From Devosia sp. 67-54 (GTDB lineage Bacteria; Pseudomonadota; Alphaproteobacteria; Rhizobiales; Devosiaceae): 64,000 nt of DNA. The stretch spans positions 124,001 through 188,000 of the forward strand of contig NZ_MKVA01000005.1 in NCBI RefSeq assembly GCF_001899075.1. The letters are read 5' to 3'. The notes under the pieces were generated by a model. It was not told the origin of the DNA. It searched no databases and saw only the letters and a list, made by a program, of their open reading frames with translations. Positions 1 through 8,229 of the stretch are shown one piece after another; within the stretch, counting starts at the first letter, position 1, and each line of letters starts with the position of its first letter. The translations under genes and the position numbers were made by a program.

Positions 1-383
1 CAGCTGTCGTTGCACTCGGCGTAATAATACATGCGGCCGGCGCCGGCCGCGCCCGACCCGAAGCCGGTGATCAGCAGCCGGGGCTTGCCGTCCGGCGTCA
101 CGCCGATCTGGACGCCGATGGGCCGGCTGACCTCAAGGCTCGCCTCTCGCCAATTGCTTTCGGCTTCGCAGGCGGCGGCGCAGTAGCGATAGTACACGAC
201 GTCGCCGGTCGGCTTGTCGTAGCCGGTGAAGGCGGCGTGCAGCCCGCCCCTGGAGTCGGCGGCGATGTTGGCACTGGCCGATTCCTGTGCCGGGGCGAGG
301 TAGCGGGCGCCGGCGAGGGCGGGCAACGCACAAAACAGGGACATCGCAGCGAGCGCGGCTGCGAAAAGACGAGTCAGACGCAT
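1..383 (-). CDS. Secreted protein of unknown function, 3' end outside the window
   Basis: An open frame starts at an ATG at 383 and runs off the left edge, so only about 127 residues are visible. It begins MRLTRLFAAALAAMSLFCAL and has a hydrophobic stretch ending in ALAG, a typical Sec signal peptide. The mature part has phrases such as SANIAADSRGGLHAAFTGYD and VGVTPDGKP-like segments (seen as IGVTPDGKPRLLITGFG), which resemble the repeated strands of beta-propeller or BNR-like exported proteins. Two cysteines lie in CAAACEAE. The fold is an inference from style only; no enzyme motif is visible. Confidence 0.6.
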   Translation of the reverse strand, partial: MRLTRLFAAALAAMSLFCALPALAGARYLAPAQESASANIAADSRGGLHAAFTGYDKPTGDVVYYRYCAAACEAESNWREASLEVSRPIGVQIGVTPDGKPRLLITGFGSGAAGAGRMYYYAECNDS

Positions 384-705
384 GGGTTGGAGGCAGTCCT
401 TCGGGCGGGGAGACAAGAGCGCGCGCCCGCTAGCATCGGCTGCCTGAACCGAAACTGACTGGGAGCCATCCGCGAGGTGTTCGATTGTGACACTAAATTC
501 GTGGGGGCGGCCGGCGGCGGTTAAGATGTTTTTAACAATCGAAGCGGGATCATCCACAGAAGAAAGCCGCGATCGCGCCGCCGGGGGATTCCCCTGACTC
601 AGTCCCCTATCTAGGTTGGCTGCAAGGCACGATTCGTAGGCGACCTGCGTGCGTAAGTTCCTTTGAGTACAGCGTTTTTCTTTCACGCTCACCCAGCGGG
701 ACCAG
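384..705. other. Divergent intergenic region with a CtrA-type site
   Basis: About 320 bases separate the leftward secreted-protein gene from the rightward ybjN gene. The only clear signal is the TTAA-N7-TTAA element at 521-535. No coding frame with a ribosome site is convincing here, and the minus-strand frames are antisense to ybjN. Confidence 0.5.
521..535. promoter_or_regulatory. Candidate CtrA binding site
   Basis: The sequence is TTAA, seven bases (GATGTTT), then TTAA followed by C. This matches the full CtrA consensus known from Caulobacter and rhizobia. TTAA is rare in DNA this GC-rich, so two halves with exact spacing are unlikely by chance. The site lies about 170 bases before ybjN and 138 bases before the leftward secreted gene, so either could be the target. 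Confidence 0.45.
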
Positions 706-1209
706 ATGACACATCTTCACCAGTTCGAGCCCGATCGTACCGTCCATCCTGTCGACATCATCGAGCATATCGCGGCCATCAACGACTGGAGCTTCGAGCG
801 CCAGGATACCGACGAAATCTCGATTTCGGTGCGCGGCTCGTGGAGCGACTACCACGTGTCGTTCAACTGGATGGAAGACCTCGAGAGCCTGCACATCGCC
901 TCGGCGTTCGACCTCAAGGTGCCCGAAGCGCGGCGGCCGGAGGTGAAGCAGCTGATCGCGCAGATCAACGAGCAGCTCTGGATCGGCCATTTCGACATGT
1001 GGAACAATGAAGGCGTGGTGCTGTTCCGCAATTCGCACCTGCTGAGCGGGGGCGCCGACGTGTCGCCGCAGCAATGCGAGGCGCTGCTGAGCTCGGCCAC
1101 CGAGAGCTGCGACCTCTATTACCAGGCGTTCCAGTTCGTGGTGTGGGCGGGCAAGTCGGCCAGCCAGGCGCTCGAGAGCGTGCTGTTCGAGACCGTGGGC
1201 GAAGCTTGA
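706..1209 (+). CDS. YbjN domain-containing protein
   Basis: The 167-residue cytoplasmic protein begins MTHLHQFEPDRTVHPVDIIE and shows the YbjN (DUF1790) pattern: a paired alpha-beta fold with INDWSFERQDTDEISISVRG, a WIGHFDMWNNEGVVLFRNS strand-turn-strand, and a C-terminal helix. The family resembles type III secretion chaperones in fold and is linked to motility and stress, but its biochemical role is unknown. Its TGA overlaps the presumed TTG start of proC, so the two are probably cotranscribed. Homologs sit directly before proC in many Hyphomicrobiales. Confidence 0.88.
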   Translation: MTHLHQFEPDRTVHPVDIIEHIAAINDWSFERQDTDEISISVRGSWSDYHVSFNWMEDLESLHIASAFDLKVPEARRPEVKQLIAQINEQLWIGHFDMWNNEGVVLFRNSHLLSGGADVSPQQCEALLSSATESCDLYYQAFQFVVWAGKSASQALESVLFETVGEA

Positions 1210-2021
1210 GCCTCAACGACATCGGGCCGGTGGTCCTGGTCGGCGCCGGCAAGATGGGACTGGCGCTGGCCAGGGGGTGGATCGCCGGCGGGCTGCCGCC
1301 GAGCCGGCTGGTGCTGGTCGATCCGTTCCCCAGCGATGCCGCGAAGGCCTTTGCGGCAGAGGTTCAGGTGCGCCTCCTGAAGAGCACGGAACATGTGCTG
1401 ACGCATGTGCTGGTGCTTGCGGTAAAGCCGCAGTCGATGGCCGAGGCCATGGCGCAAGTCCAACCCAGCGTAGGGCGGCAGACGCTGGTGATCTCGATCG
1501 CGGCCGGAATCTCGCTGAAGACGCTGAGCCAGGGGCTGGGCACCGCGCGGGCGGTGCGCTGCATGCCGAACACGCCGGCGCAAATCGGCAAGGGCATCAC
1601 CGGTGCGGTGGGACTCGAGATCAATGCCGCCGACCGCGAGGTGACGCAGGCGCTGCTGGGCGCGGCGGGCGACCTCATCTGGTTCGACGACGAAAGCAAG
1701 CTCGATGCGGTGACGGCGGTGTCGGGGTCCGGGCCGGCCTATGTGTTCTATCTGGTCGAGGCGCTGGCCGTGGCCGGGATGCGGCAGGGACTCGAGCCGG
1801 GGCAGGCGATGCAGCTGGCGCGGCAAACGGTGGTCGGGGCGGCCTCGCTGATGGAGGCCGATACGCAGTCGGTCTCGATTCTGCGCGAGAACGTGACGTC
1901 GCCGAAGGGGACGACGGCGGCGGCGCTGGCGGTGCTGATGGCGCCGGACGGGCTCGAGGCGCTGATGGACCGGGCGGTGCTGGCGGCGCGGATGCGTTCG
2001 GAAGAGCTCGGCCGTGGCTGA
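1206..2021 (+). CDS. proC: Pyrroline-5-carboxylate reductase
   Basis: This enzyme reduces pyrroline-5-carboxylate to proline with NAD(P)H, the last step of proline synthesis. The N-terminal dinucleotide fold shows [17 protein letters not shown]. The family signature follows, with [15 protein letters not shown] and the C-terminal [16 protein letters not shown] and [14 protein letters not shown] segments. I place the start at TTG 1206, which gives 271 residues, the usual length. The frame is open further upstream, but that part is out-of-frame ybjN. The start overlaps the ybjN stop, and the 3' end overlaps the csaA-like gene by 8 bases, so the three genes look like one operon. Confidence 0.95.
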   Translation: MSLNDIGPVVLVGAGKMGLALARGWIAGGLPPSRLVLVDPFPSDAAKAFAAEVQVRLLKSTEHVLTHVLVLAVKPQSMAEAMAQVQPSVGRQTLVISIAAGISLKTLSQGLGTARAVRCMPNTPAQIGKGITGAVGLEINAADREVTQALLGAAGDLIWFDDESKLDAVTAVSGSGPAYVFYLVEALAVAGMRQGLEPGQAMQLARQTVVGAASLMEADTQSVSILRENVTSPKGTTAAALAVLMAPDGLEALMDRAVLAARMRSEELGRG

Positions 2022-2355
2022 ACAGGTGACCTATGACGATTTCGTCGCCGTCGACATCCGGGTGGGGACGGTGGTCGAGGCGCGGCCGTTTCCGGAGGCG
2101 CGGAAGCCGGCGATCATCCTGATCATCGATTTCGGGCCGGAGATCGGGGTGAAGAAATCCTCGGCGCAGATCACCGTGCACTACACGCCGGAGACGCTGG
2201 TCGGCCGGCAGGTGCTGGGCGTGGTCAATTTTCCGCCGCGGCAGATCGGGCCGTTCCGCTCCGAGGTGCTGACGCTGGGCTTCGAGGACGAGGCCGGCGC
2301 GATCGTTCTGGCGCAGCCGGAGCGACCCGTGCCGAACGGCAAGAAGATGCTGTAG
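2014..2355 (+). CDS. csaA: CsaA-like tRNA-binding domain protein
   Basis: This 113-residue protein is one OB-fold of the tRNA-binding type found in CsaA and in the C-terminus of methionyl-tRNA synthetase. The core [20 protein letters not shown] and the closing [20 protein letters not shown] are diagnostic. CsaA proteins bind tRNA or unfolded protein as dimers. The length equals the stand-alone family. The GTG start at 2014 overlaps the proC end, which implies translational coupling. Confidence 0.9.
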   Translation: MAEQVTYDDFVAVDIRVGTVVEARPFPEARKPAIILIIDFGPEIGVKKSSAQITVHYTPETLVGRQVLGVVNFPPRQIGPFRSEVLTLGFEDEAGAIVLAQPERPVPNGKKML

Positions 2356-2442
2356 CGGCCGCCGCATTTCGTTCGGCCGCCGTTCATCTGCGATCCCTTA
2401 TCTGCCATGCTGCAGTTTTGCAGCACGGGATTGGGGACCGAC

Positions 2443-2709
2443 ATGAAGACCATTGCTCTCGCCGTTTTCGCCGCCGCCTCGCTGGTGGCGCTGCCGAGTG
2501 CCGCCATGGCGGCGTCGTGCTACGACCTCTGGTACGCCCGCAACGCCATCTACGATGCCAACGGCTTCTGCTTCTCCACCGATCTCGGAATGGAGACGTT
2601 CGACAATGACGATTGCTGGACGACGCACCCGAAGCTGTCGAAAAAGGAACAGAAGCTGGTGGCGCAGATCCAGGCGCAGGAAAAGCTCAAGCGCTGCCAC
2701 GTGAACTGA
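2443..2709 (+). CDS. YARHG-domain secreted protein
   Basis: An 88-residue exported protein. I start it at ATG 2443 (MKTIALAVFAAASLVALPSA), because the upstream extension lacks signal-peptide character. The mature part begins ASCYDLWYARNAIYDANGFC, the YARHG motif with paired cysteines, followed by a helical tail LSKKEQKLVAQIQAQEKLKR. YARHG domains are small extracellular modules of unknown function. The gene stands alone between the csaA-like gene and the convergent MarR gene. Confidence 0.8.
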   Translation: MKTIALAVFAAASLVALPSAAMAASCYDLWYARNAIYDANGFCFSTDLGMETFDNDDCWTTHPKLSKKEQKLVAQIQAQEKLKRCHVN

Positions 2710-2730
2710 GGCGGCGGCGCCCGCGGGGCG

Positions 2731-3249
2731 CTACAGGTCCTCGGTCAGCTTCAGGCGGTCGAGGGTCGGGCGGTCGCGGGGCTCGACCATGCCGACGAAG
2801 AATTTGAGCACGGTGCGCTTGCCGTCAGGCGGCAGCGCGGCGATGGCGGCGTCGATGCGGCTGGTCTGGGTAGCCGACAGCACCTCGAACAGGTCGCGGC
2901 CCTTCTGGGTGGCGTAGAGCAGGCGCTGGCGGCGGTCGGCGTCACCGGTCTTCTGCTCGATATAGCCGTTGTCGATGAGCTGGCGCAGGACGCGGGCGAG
3001 GCTCTGCTTGGTGATCTTCAGGATGTCGAGAATGTCGGCGACCGGCATTCCCGGCTTCAAATTCACGAAGTACAGCACGCGGTGGTGGGCGCGACCGAAG
3101 CCCTGGCGTTCGAGCAGCGCGTCGGCATCGCCGACGAAGTCGCGATAGGCGAAGAAAAACAGGCCCATGACGTCGAGCGGCATGGCGTCCGGGGTCGGCA
3201 GCTCCGAATTTATGTCAGTAGTGTTGACATTTATTTTGCCGAGTGCCAT
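2731..3249 (-). CDS. MarR-family transcriptional regulator
   Basis: The 172-residue protein has the MarR winged helix: HHRVLYFVNLKPGMPVADIL, then recognition helix KITKQSLARVLRQLIDNGYI and wing GDADRRQRLLYATQKGRDLF. The start could be ATG 3249 or the internal ATG at 3183 (MPLDVMGLFFF). A perfect palindrome at 3212-3230 lies inside the longer version, which favours the shorter start with the operator upstream. It is divergent from the branched-chain aminotransferase gene, its most likely target along with itself. The ligand is unknown. Confidence 0.88.
   Translation of the reverse strand: MALGKINVNTTDINSELPTPDAMPLDVMGLFFFAYRDFVGDADALLERQGFGRAHHRVLYFVNLKPGMPVADILDILKITKQSLARVLRQLIDNGYIEQKTGDADRRQRLLYATQKGRDLFEVLSATQTSRIDAAIAALPPDGKRTVLKFFVGMVEPRDRPTLDRLKLTEDL
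3212..3230. promoter_or_regulatory. Palindromic operator candidate between MarR gene and ilvE
   Basis: ATGTCA, seven bases, then TGACAT form a perfect inverted repeat. The right arm is part of a TTGACA that could be a plus-strand -35 box for ilvE, although no strong -10 follows at the usual distance. The location at the divergent start fits MarR autoregulation. Confidence 0.4.
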
Positions 3250-3381
3250 TGTTTTCCCATCGCAGTGTTTCGAAGCGTTAGCCCAGCCGCCTCTGGTTTG
3301 CCAAGGCCGGGACTGGGGTGCAAGATCGGGACACGGGGATGCGGCCTTGCGAGGGCCGGTAGGGACAGGCGAGAGGACATC

Positions 3382-4269
3382 ATGGCTATTCCTATGGACC
3401 AGCGCGATGGCTGGATCTGGTTCGACGGCGAACTCAAACCCTGGAAGGACGCCAAGATCCATGTGCTGACGCACGGGCTGCACTATGCCAGCACGGTGTT
3501 CGAAGGCGAGCGCGCGTATGGCGGCGAAATCTTCAAGTCGCGCGAGCATACCGAACGACTGATCCGGTCGGGCAAGCAGCTCGATTTCACCATCCCCTAT
3601 TCGGCCGACGAGATCGAGGCGGCCAAGCGCCTGGTGCTCGAAAAGAACGGGCTGACCGATGCGTATGTCCGCCCGGTCGCCTGGCGCGGGTCGGAGGAGC
3701 TTTCCGTTCCCGGCCGCAACAACAAGGTGCACCTCGCCATCGCCTGCTGGGTGTGGCCGTCGTATTTCTCGGTCGAGGAGAAGCTCAAGGGCATCCGGCT
3801 CGAATGGAGCAAGTGGAAGCGCCCGAGCCCCGAGACCATTCCGTCGCACGCCAAGGCTGCCGGGCTCTACATGATCTGCACGCTGAGCAAGGACGCGGCG
3901 ATGGCCAATGGCTATGCCGACGCGCTGATGCTCGACTATCGCGGCTACGTCGCCGAGGCGACCGGCGCCAACGTGTTCTTCGTCAAGGGCGACGAAATCC
4001 ACACGCCGACGCCGGACTGCTTCCTCAACGGCATCACGCGGCAGACGGTGATCGGGCTGGCCAAGGAGCAGGGCTACAAGGTCATCGAGCGGCACATCAT
4101 GCCGGACGAGCTCAAGGGCTTCGACGAGTGCTTCCTGACCGGCACCGCCGCCGAGATCACGCCGGTGTCGCTGGTGGGCGAAAACAGCTTCAAGCCGGGC
4201 AAGGCCTGCGAGGCGCTGATCAATGCGTTCAACGCCGCGGTGATGCCCAAGAAGGTCGCGGCGGAGTAG
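3382..4269 (+). CDS. ilvE: Branched-chain amino acid aminotransferase
   Basis: A fold-type IV PLP enzyme of 295 residues that transaminates leucine, isoleucine and valine with 2-oxoglutarate. Visible family features are IHVLTHGLHYASTVFEGERA near the N-terminus, the PLP lysine region IPSHAKAAGLYMICTLSKDA, the phosphate-binding VAEATGANVFFVKGDEIHTP, and CFLTGTAAEITPV. The start ATG 3382 has GAGAGGA just upstream. It is transcribed away from the MarR gene and followed by a strong terminator. Confidence 0.95.
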   Translation: MAIPMDQRDGWIWFDGELKPWKDAKIHVLTHGLHYASTVFEGERAYGGEIFKSREHTERLIRSGKQLDFTIPYSADEIEAAKRLVLEKNGLTDAYVRPVAWRGSEELSVPGRNNKVHLAIACWVWPSYFSVEEKLKGIRLEWSKWKRPSPETIPSHAKAAGLYMICTLSKDAAMANGYADALMLDYRGYVAEATGANVFFVKGDEIHTPTPDCFLNGITRQTVIGLAKEQGYKVIERHIMPDELKGFDECFLTGTAAEITPVSLVGENSFKPGKACEALINAFNAAVMPKKVAAE

Positions 4270-4298
4270 GGCGCCGCTGCTTTCTCAAAGTTGCCGAA

Positions 4299-4323
4299 GC
4301 CCCGCCCGTGTGGCGGGGCTTTG
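4299..4323 (+). terminator. Intrinsic terminator after ilvE
   Basis: AGCCCCGCC, loop CGTGT or similar, GGCGGGGCT then TTT form a 9-bp GC-rich hairpin with a short T run, 30 bases after the ilvE stop. It also lies at the 3' end of the convergent VOC gene and may serve both. Confidence 0.75.
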
Positions 4324-4324
4324 T

Positions 4325-4768
4325 TCATCTGGCGCGGCCGTCGGGATAGACTGCGGGGCCCTTGAGCTCGAGCTTGTTGCCCCAGGGGTCGAGCACGTAG
4401 AACGAATTGCCCATGCCGCGGGCGCCGCCGTGAAAGGCTTCGCGCTCGATGGCGACGCCGTGGGCGGCGAGATGGGCGCGCATTGCGGTCTCGTCGAAGG
4501 GCGAAAGCGCGATGCAGAGGTGGTCGACATTGCGACCGCCGGCGACCGGGGGAACGGCGCTGGCAGCACCGGGATGCGTAATGTCCCACAGCACGATCAG
4601 CGCGGCGCCGCACCAGAGCTGTTCCATGCCGAGCGCCGGATAGGAATAGCCGGGCCGGCAGCCGAGCACGTCCGAGTACCAGCGCACGGCCCGGTCGAGG
4701 TCGTCGACGAGGAACACGACATGGTCGATGCCGACCAGGGTGAAGGGCGGCTTGCTCGGCTCGGTCAT
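4325..4768 (-). CDS. VOC-family protein (glyoxalase/dioxygenase fold)
   Basis: This 147-residue protein has two paired VOC modules. The first begins LVGIDHVVFLVDDLDRAVRW with a metal-ligand histidine. The second contains VDHLCIALSPFDETAMRAHL and ends in GNSFYVLDPWGNKLELKGP, the usual metal-binding glutamate strand. VOC enzymes include glyoxalases, dioxygenases and resistance proteins; the substrate cannot be told from sequence. Its ATG overlaps the moaE stop by 4 bases, so it is the last gene of the pgsA-moaD-moaE operon. Confidence 0.85.
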   Translation of the reverse strand: MTEPSKPPFTLVGIDHVVFLVDDLDRAVRWYSDVLGCRPGYSYPALGMEQLWCGAALIVLWDITHPGAASAVPPVAGGRNVDHLCIALSPFDETAMRAHLAAHGVAIEREAFHGGARGMGNSFYVLDPWGNKLELKGPAVYPDGRAR

Positions 4769-5217
4769 CGTTGCTCCCAACGGGTCCTGGCCCGGTCGTC
4801 GTCGCTGTTGTGCCCGACCCAGCGATCGCCGGACGAGGCGGCTTCGCGCTTCCAGAACGGCGCGTCGGTCTTGAGGTAGTCCATCAGGTATTCGGCCGCC
4901 TCGAAGGCGGCGCGGCGATGCGGCGCGAGCGTCATCACCTGAACGATGGGCTCGCCCGGCAGCAGGTGCCCGTAGCGATGGATGATGGTGGCGCGCAGCA
5001 GGCCGAAGCGGGAAATTGCGATGGCTTCGATGTCGCCGATCTGGTTGATCGCCAGTTCGGGATAGCATTCGAGCGTGAGGGCGGTGACCGGATCGCGCGG
5101 GTCGGAGCGGACGAGGCCGGTGAAGGTCACGGCGGCGCCGGCGCCGGCCGCGGCTTCGAGGAACAGGTTCGTCTCCCCGCCGGGGTCGAAGGGCTCGGTC
5201 TGGATGCGGATCGCCAT
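4765..5217 (-). CDS. moaE: Molybdopterin synthase catalytic subunit MoaE
   Basis: MoaE uses sulfur from the MoaD C-terminal thiocarboxylate to convert precursor Z to molybdopterin. The 150-residue protein shows ALTLECYPELAINQIGDIEA, IIHRYGHLLPGEPIVQVMTL, PHRRAAFEAAEYLMDYLKTD and APFWKRE, which carry the conserved active-site arginine, histidine and lysines. It follows moaD with one base between them. Confidence 0.95.
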   Translation of the reverse strand: MAIRIQTEPFDPGGETNLFLEAAAGAGAAVTFTGLVRSDPRDPVTALTLECYPELAINQIGDIEAIAISRFGLLRATIIHRYGHLLPGEPIVQVMTLAPHRRAAFEAAEYLMDYLKTDAPFWKREAASSGDRWVGHNSDDDRARTRWEQR

Positions 5218-5218
5218 T

Positions 5219-6342
<1,124 letters not shown>

Positions 6343-6360
6343 GATCGTACGGCCCTCAGC

Positions 6361-6410
6361 GCGCCTCGCCGGCGCGAGGCACCCTCTCCCCGGCGGGGAG
6401 AGGGGAGGCT
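6361..6410. repeat. Intergenic palindromic element (CCCTCTCCCC family)
   Basis: GCCTCGCCGGCGCGAGGC is followed by CCCTCTCCCCGGCGGGG and AGAGGGG, giving two adjacent hairpins. Similar elements lie at 14926, 29747 and 44968. It sits just after the DAHP synthase 3' end and could end transcription there. Confidence 0.6.
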
Positions 6411-6420
6411 GACTGCGGAG

Positions 6421-7491
6421 TCAGGCGACCTGCTGCGCGCAGTTGCGGCGCCGGGTGACGGCCGCGGCCAGTTTTTCCAGCGTTTCGACGGTCGTGTCCC
6501 AGCCGATGCAGCCATCGGTGATGGACTGGCCGTAGACCAGCTCGCGGCCGGGCACCAGGTCCTGGCGGCCGGCGACGAGGTTGCTTTCGATCATGACGCC
6601 GAAGATGCGGCGGTCGCCGGCGGCGAGCTGGGCGCCGACGTCGTCGAGGACCTGCGGCTGATTCTCCGGCCGCTTGGACGAGTTGGCGTGGCTGGCGTCG
6701 ATCATGATGGCCGGGACGATGCCGCAGCTGACCGATGCGGCGGCCGCCGCTTCAACGCTGGCGGCATCGAAATTGGGCGCCTTGCCGCCGCGCAGGATGA
6801 TGTGGCAGTCGTCGTTGCCGGCGGTCGAGGCAATGGCCGAGCGGCCGTCCTTGGTGACGGCCAGGAAATGATGCGGCTGGCTGGCCGATTTCACCGCGTC
6901 GAGGGCGATGCGGACATTGCCGTCGGTGCCGTTCTTGAAGCCGACCGGGCAGCTCAGGCCCGAGGCGAGCTCGCGATGCACCTGGCTCTCGGTGGTGCGC
7001 GCGCCGATGGCGCCCCAGCTCACCAGATCGGCGAAATATTGCGGCGTGGTCATATCGAGAAACTCGCAGCCGGCCGGCAGGCCCATATCGGCGATGTCGC
7101 GCAGCAGCGCGCGGGCGATGCCGAGGCCCTGGTCGATCTTGAAGCTGCCGTCGAGGTCGGGGTCGTTGATCAGGCCCTTCCAGCCGACGGTGGTGCGGGG
7201 TTTCTCGAAATAAACACGCATGACGATCTCGAGCCGGTCGGCGAGGCGTTCGCGCATGGCGAGCAGGCGGCGGGCGTAGTCGAGGGCGGCGGCGGGATCG
7301 TGGATGGAGCAGGGGCCGACGACGACGGCGAGGCGGTCGTCGCTGCCATGCAGGATGTTGTGCAGCGCGTGCCGGGCGGCGAGCACGGTGCGGGTGGCGG
7401 CGTCGGTGCGCGGGAACTCCTGCATCACCTCGGCGGGCGTTCGGAGCTCCCTTATGTCCCGGATGCGCAGGTCGTCGGTGGATTTGAGCAT
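6421..7491 (-). CDS. aroG: 3-deoxy-7-phosphoheptulonate synthase, class I
   Basis: DAHP synthase joins phosphoenolpyruvate and erythrose 4-phosphate at the start of aromatic amino acid synthesis. The 356 residues match the AroF/G/H class: LAVVVGPCSIHDPAAALDYA, MRVYFEKPRTTVGWKGLIND, VGFKNGTDGNVRIALDAVKS and the metal-binding IMIDASHANSSK. The N-terminal part that carries feedback inhibition in E. coli paralogs is present, but which amino acid inhibits it is not readable. It is preceded by an aromatic-rich leader peptide and terminator, which indicates attenuation. Confidence 0.95.
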   Translation of the reverse strand: MLKSTDDLRIRDIRELRTPAEVMQEFPRTDAATRTVLAARHALHNILHGSDDRLAVVVGPCSIHDPAAALDYARRLLAMRERLADRLEIVMRVYFEKPRTTVGWKGLINDPDLDGSFKIDQGLGIARALLRDIADMGLPAGCEFLDMTTPQYFADLVSWGAIGARTTESQVHRELASGLSCPVGFKNGTDGNVRIALDAVKSASQPHHFLAVTKDGRSAIASTAGNDDCHIILRGGKAPNFDAASVEAAAAASVSCGIVPAIMIDASHANSSKRPENQPQVLDDVGAQLAAGDRRIFGVMIESNLVAGRQDLVPGRELVYGQSITDGCIGWDTTVETLEKLAAAVTRRRNCAQQVA

Positions 7492-7530
7492 TTTCGCTGG
7501 TCCTTTTCGGCTGGGGTTTGGACCGGCGAC

Positions 7531-7555
7531 AAAAAAGCCGCCAGTCGCTGGCGGC
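7531..7555 (-). terminator. Attenuator terminator upstream of DAHP synthase gene
   Basis: On the minus strand GCCGCCAG, loop CGA, CTGGCGGC is followed by six T residues, ending 40 bases before the aroG start. The left arm plus loop (GCCAGCG, 7552-7546) can instead pair with CGCTGGC at 7615-7609 in the leader, which is a ready antiterminator. Together with the leader peptide at 7584-7667 this forms a classical ribosome-mediated attenuator. Confidence 0.8.
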
Positions 7556-7583
7556 TTCGGGAAAACTCTGCGGTTCGCTTATG

Positions 7584-7667
7584 TCAGATCGAACGCACCC
7601 CTCCGGCTGCCAGCGGGCATCGGCTGCTAAAGTACCAATACGAGAACGTGGCACGGACGAGGGTCAT
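7584..7667 (-). CDS. Aromatic leader peptide of the DAHP synthase attenuator
   Basis: A 27-codon frame begins MTLVRATFSYWYFSSRCPLA. Residues 8-13 are Phe-Ser-Tyr-Trp-Tyr-Phe, so five of six consecutive codons are for all three aromatic amino acids. This is what a ribosome-stalling leader for the common aromatic pathway should look like. It lies about 30 bases before a terminator hairpin that competes with an antiterminator pairing. GGCGG stands before the ATG as a weak ribosome site. It is inferred that shortage of charged aromatic tRNAs lets transcription continue into aroG. Confidence 0.85.
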   Translation of the reverse strand: MTLVRATFSYWYFSSRCPLAAGGVRSI

Positions 7668-7698
7668 GCCGCCTGTGTAGCGCAGCTTTGGCGGCTTG

Positions 7699-8157
7699 TC
7701 ACGAGGCCTCGTCGGCGCGCGCCGCGGCGCTCTCGATGGTCCTGAAGACGCGAAGGGCGGCTTCGGCGTCCTGGCGCGGGGTGTCGGCAAAGACGTCCAG
7801 CCGCAGGCGAATCAAGGTGTCGTTGACCTCGCCGACCACAATGCGGCCGCGCGCGGTGAGGTTGACGGCGTTGGCGCGGCGGTCGGTCGGATCCTGCTCG
7901 CGGGTGATGAGGCCGGACGCCTGCAATTCGTCGAGCAGGCGGACGAGCGAGGCGCCTTCGATGCCGACGGCGTCGGCGAGCGCGGTCTGGCGGACGTTCT
8001 CGCCGAGCCGCTCGATCCACAGCAGCGGCGCCGCTGCCGCCTCGGAGACGCCATGGGCGGATGCGGCATGCCGGGCCATCTTGCGCCAGAGGCGGCCCGC
8101 CAGCAGCAGGTCGCGCGTCAGGTCGCGCAGCAGGTATGCATCGTCATCCGTTGCCAA
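7699..8157 (-). CDS. MarR-family transcriptional regulator
   Basis: A 152-residue winged-helix protein with ALADAVGIEGASLVRLLDEL as the recognition region and the wing DPTDRRANAVNLTARGRI. The start is TTG 8157 with AGGA nine bases upstream; no in-frame ATG exists nearby. It is divergent from an efflux transporter, the usual arrangement for a drug- or solvent-responsive MarR repressor. A palindrome at 8157-8176 covers its own start region. Confidence 0.88.
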   Translation of the reverse strand: MATDDDAYLLRDLTRDLLLAGRLWRKMARHAASAHGVSEAAAAPLLWIERLGENVRQTALADAVGIEGASLVRLLDELQASGLITREQDPTDRRANAVNLTARGRIVVGEVNDTLIRLRLDVFADTPRQDAEAALRVFRTIESAAARADEAS

Positions 8158-8176
8158 TAGTTAGTATCCTAATTAT
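8157..8176. promoter_or_regulatory. MarR operator candidate
   Basis: ATAGTTAG, four bases, CTAATTAT is an AT-rich inverted repeat with 7 of 8 positions matching, in otherwise GC-rich DNA. It overlaps the MarR start codon and lies 54 bases before the efflux gene, where a repressor would block both. Confidence 0.6.
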
Positions 8177-8229
8177 ATGGTTCGGCGCTTCAGGGGCGGA
8201 TCTGGCCGCCCCGTACCCGGATTGCAGTT

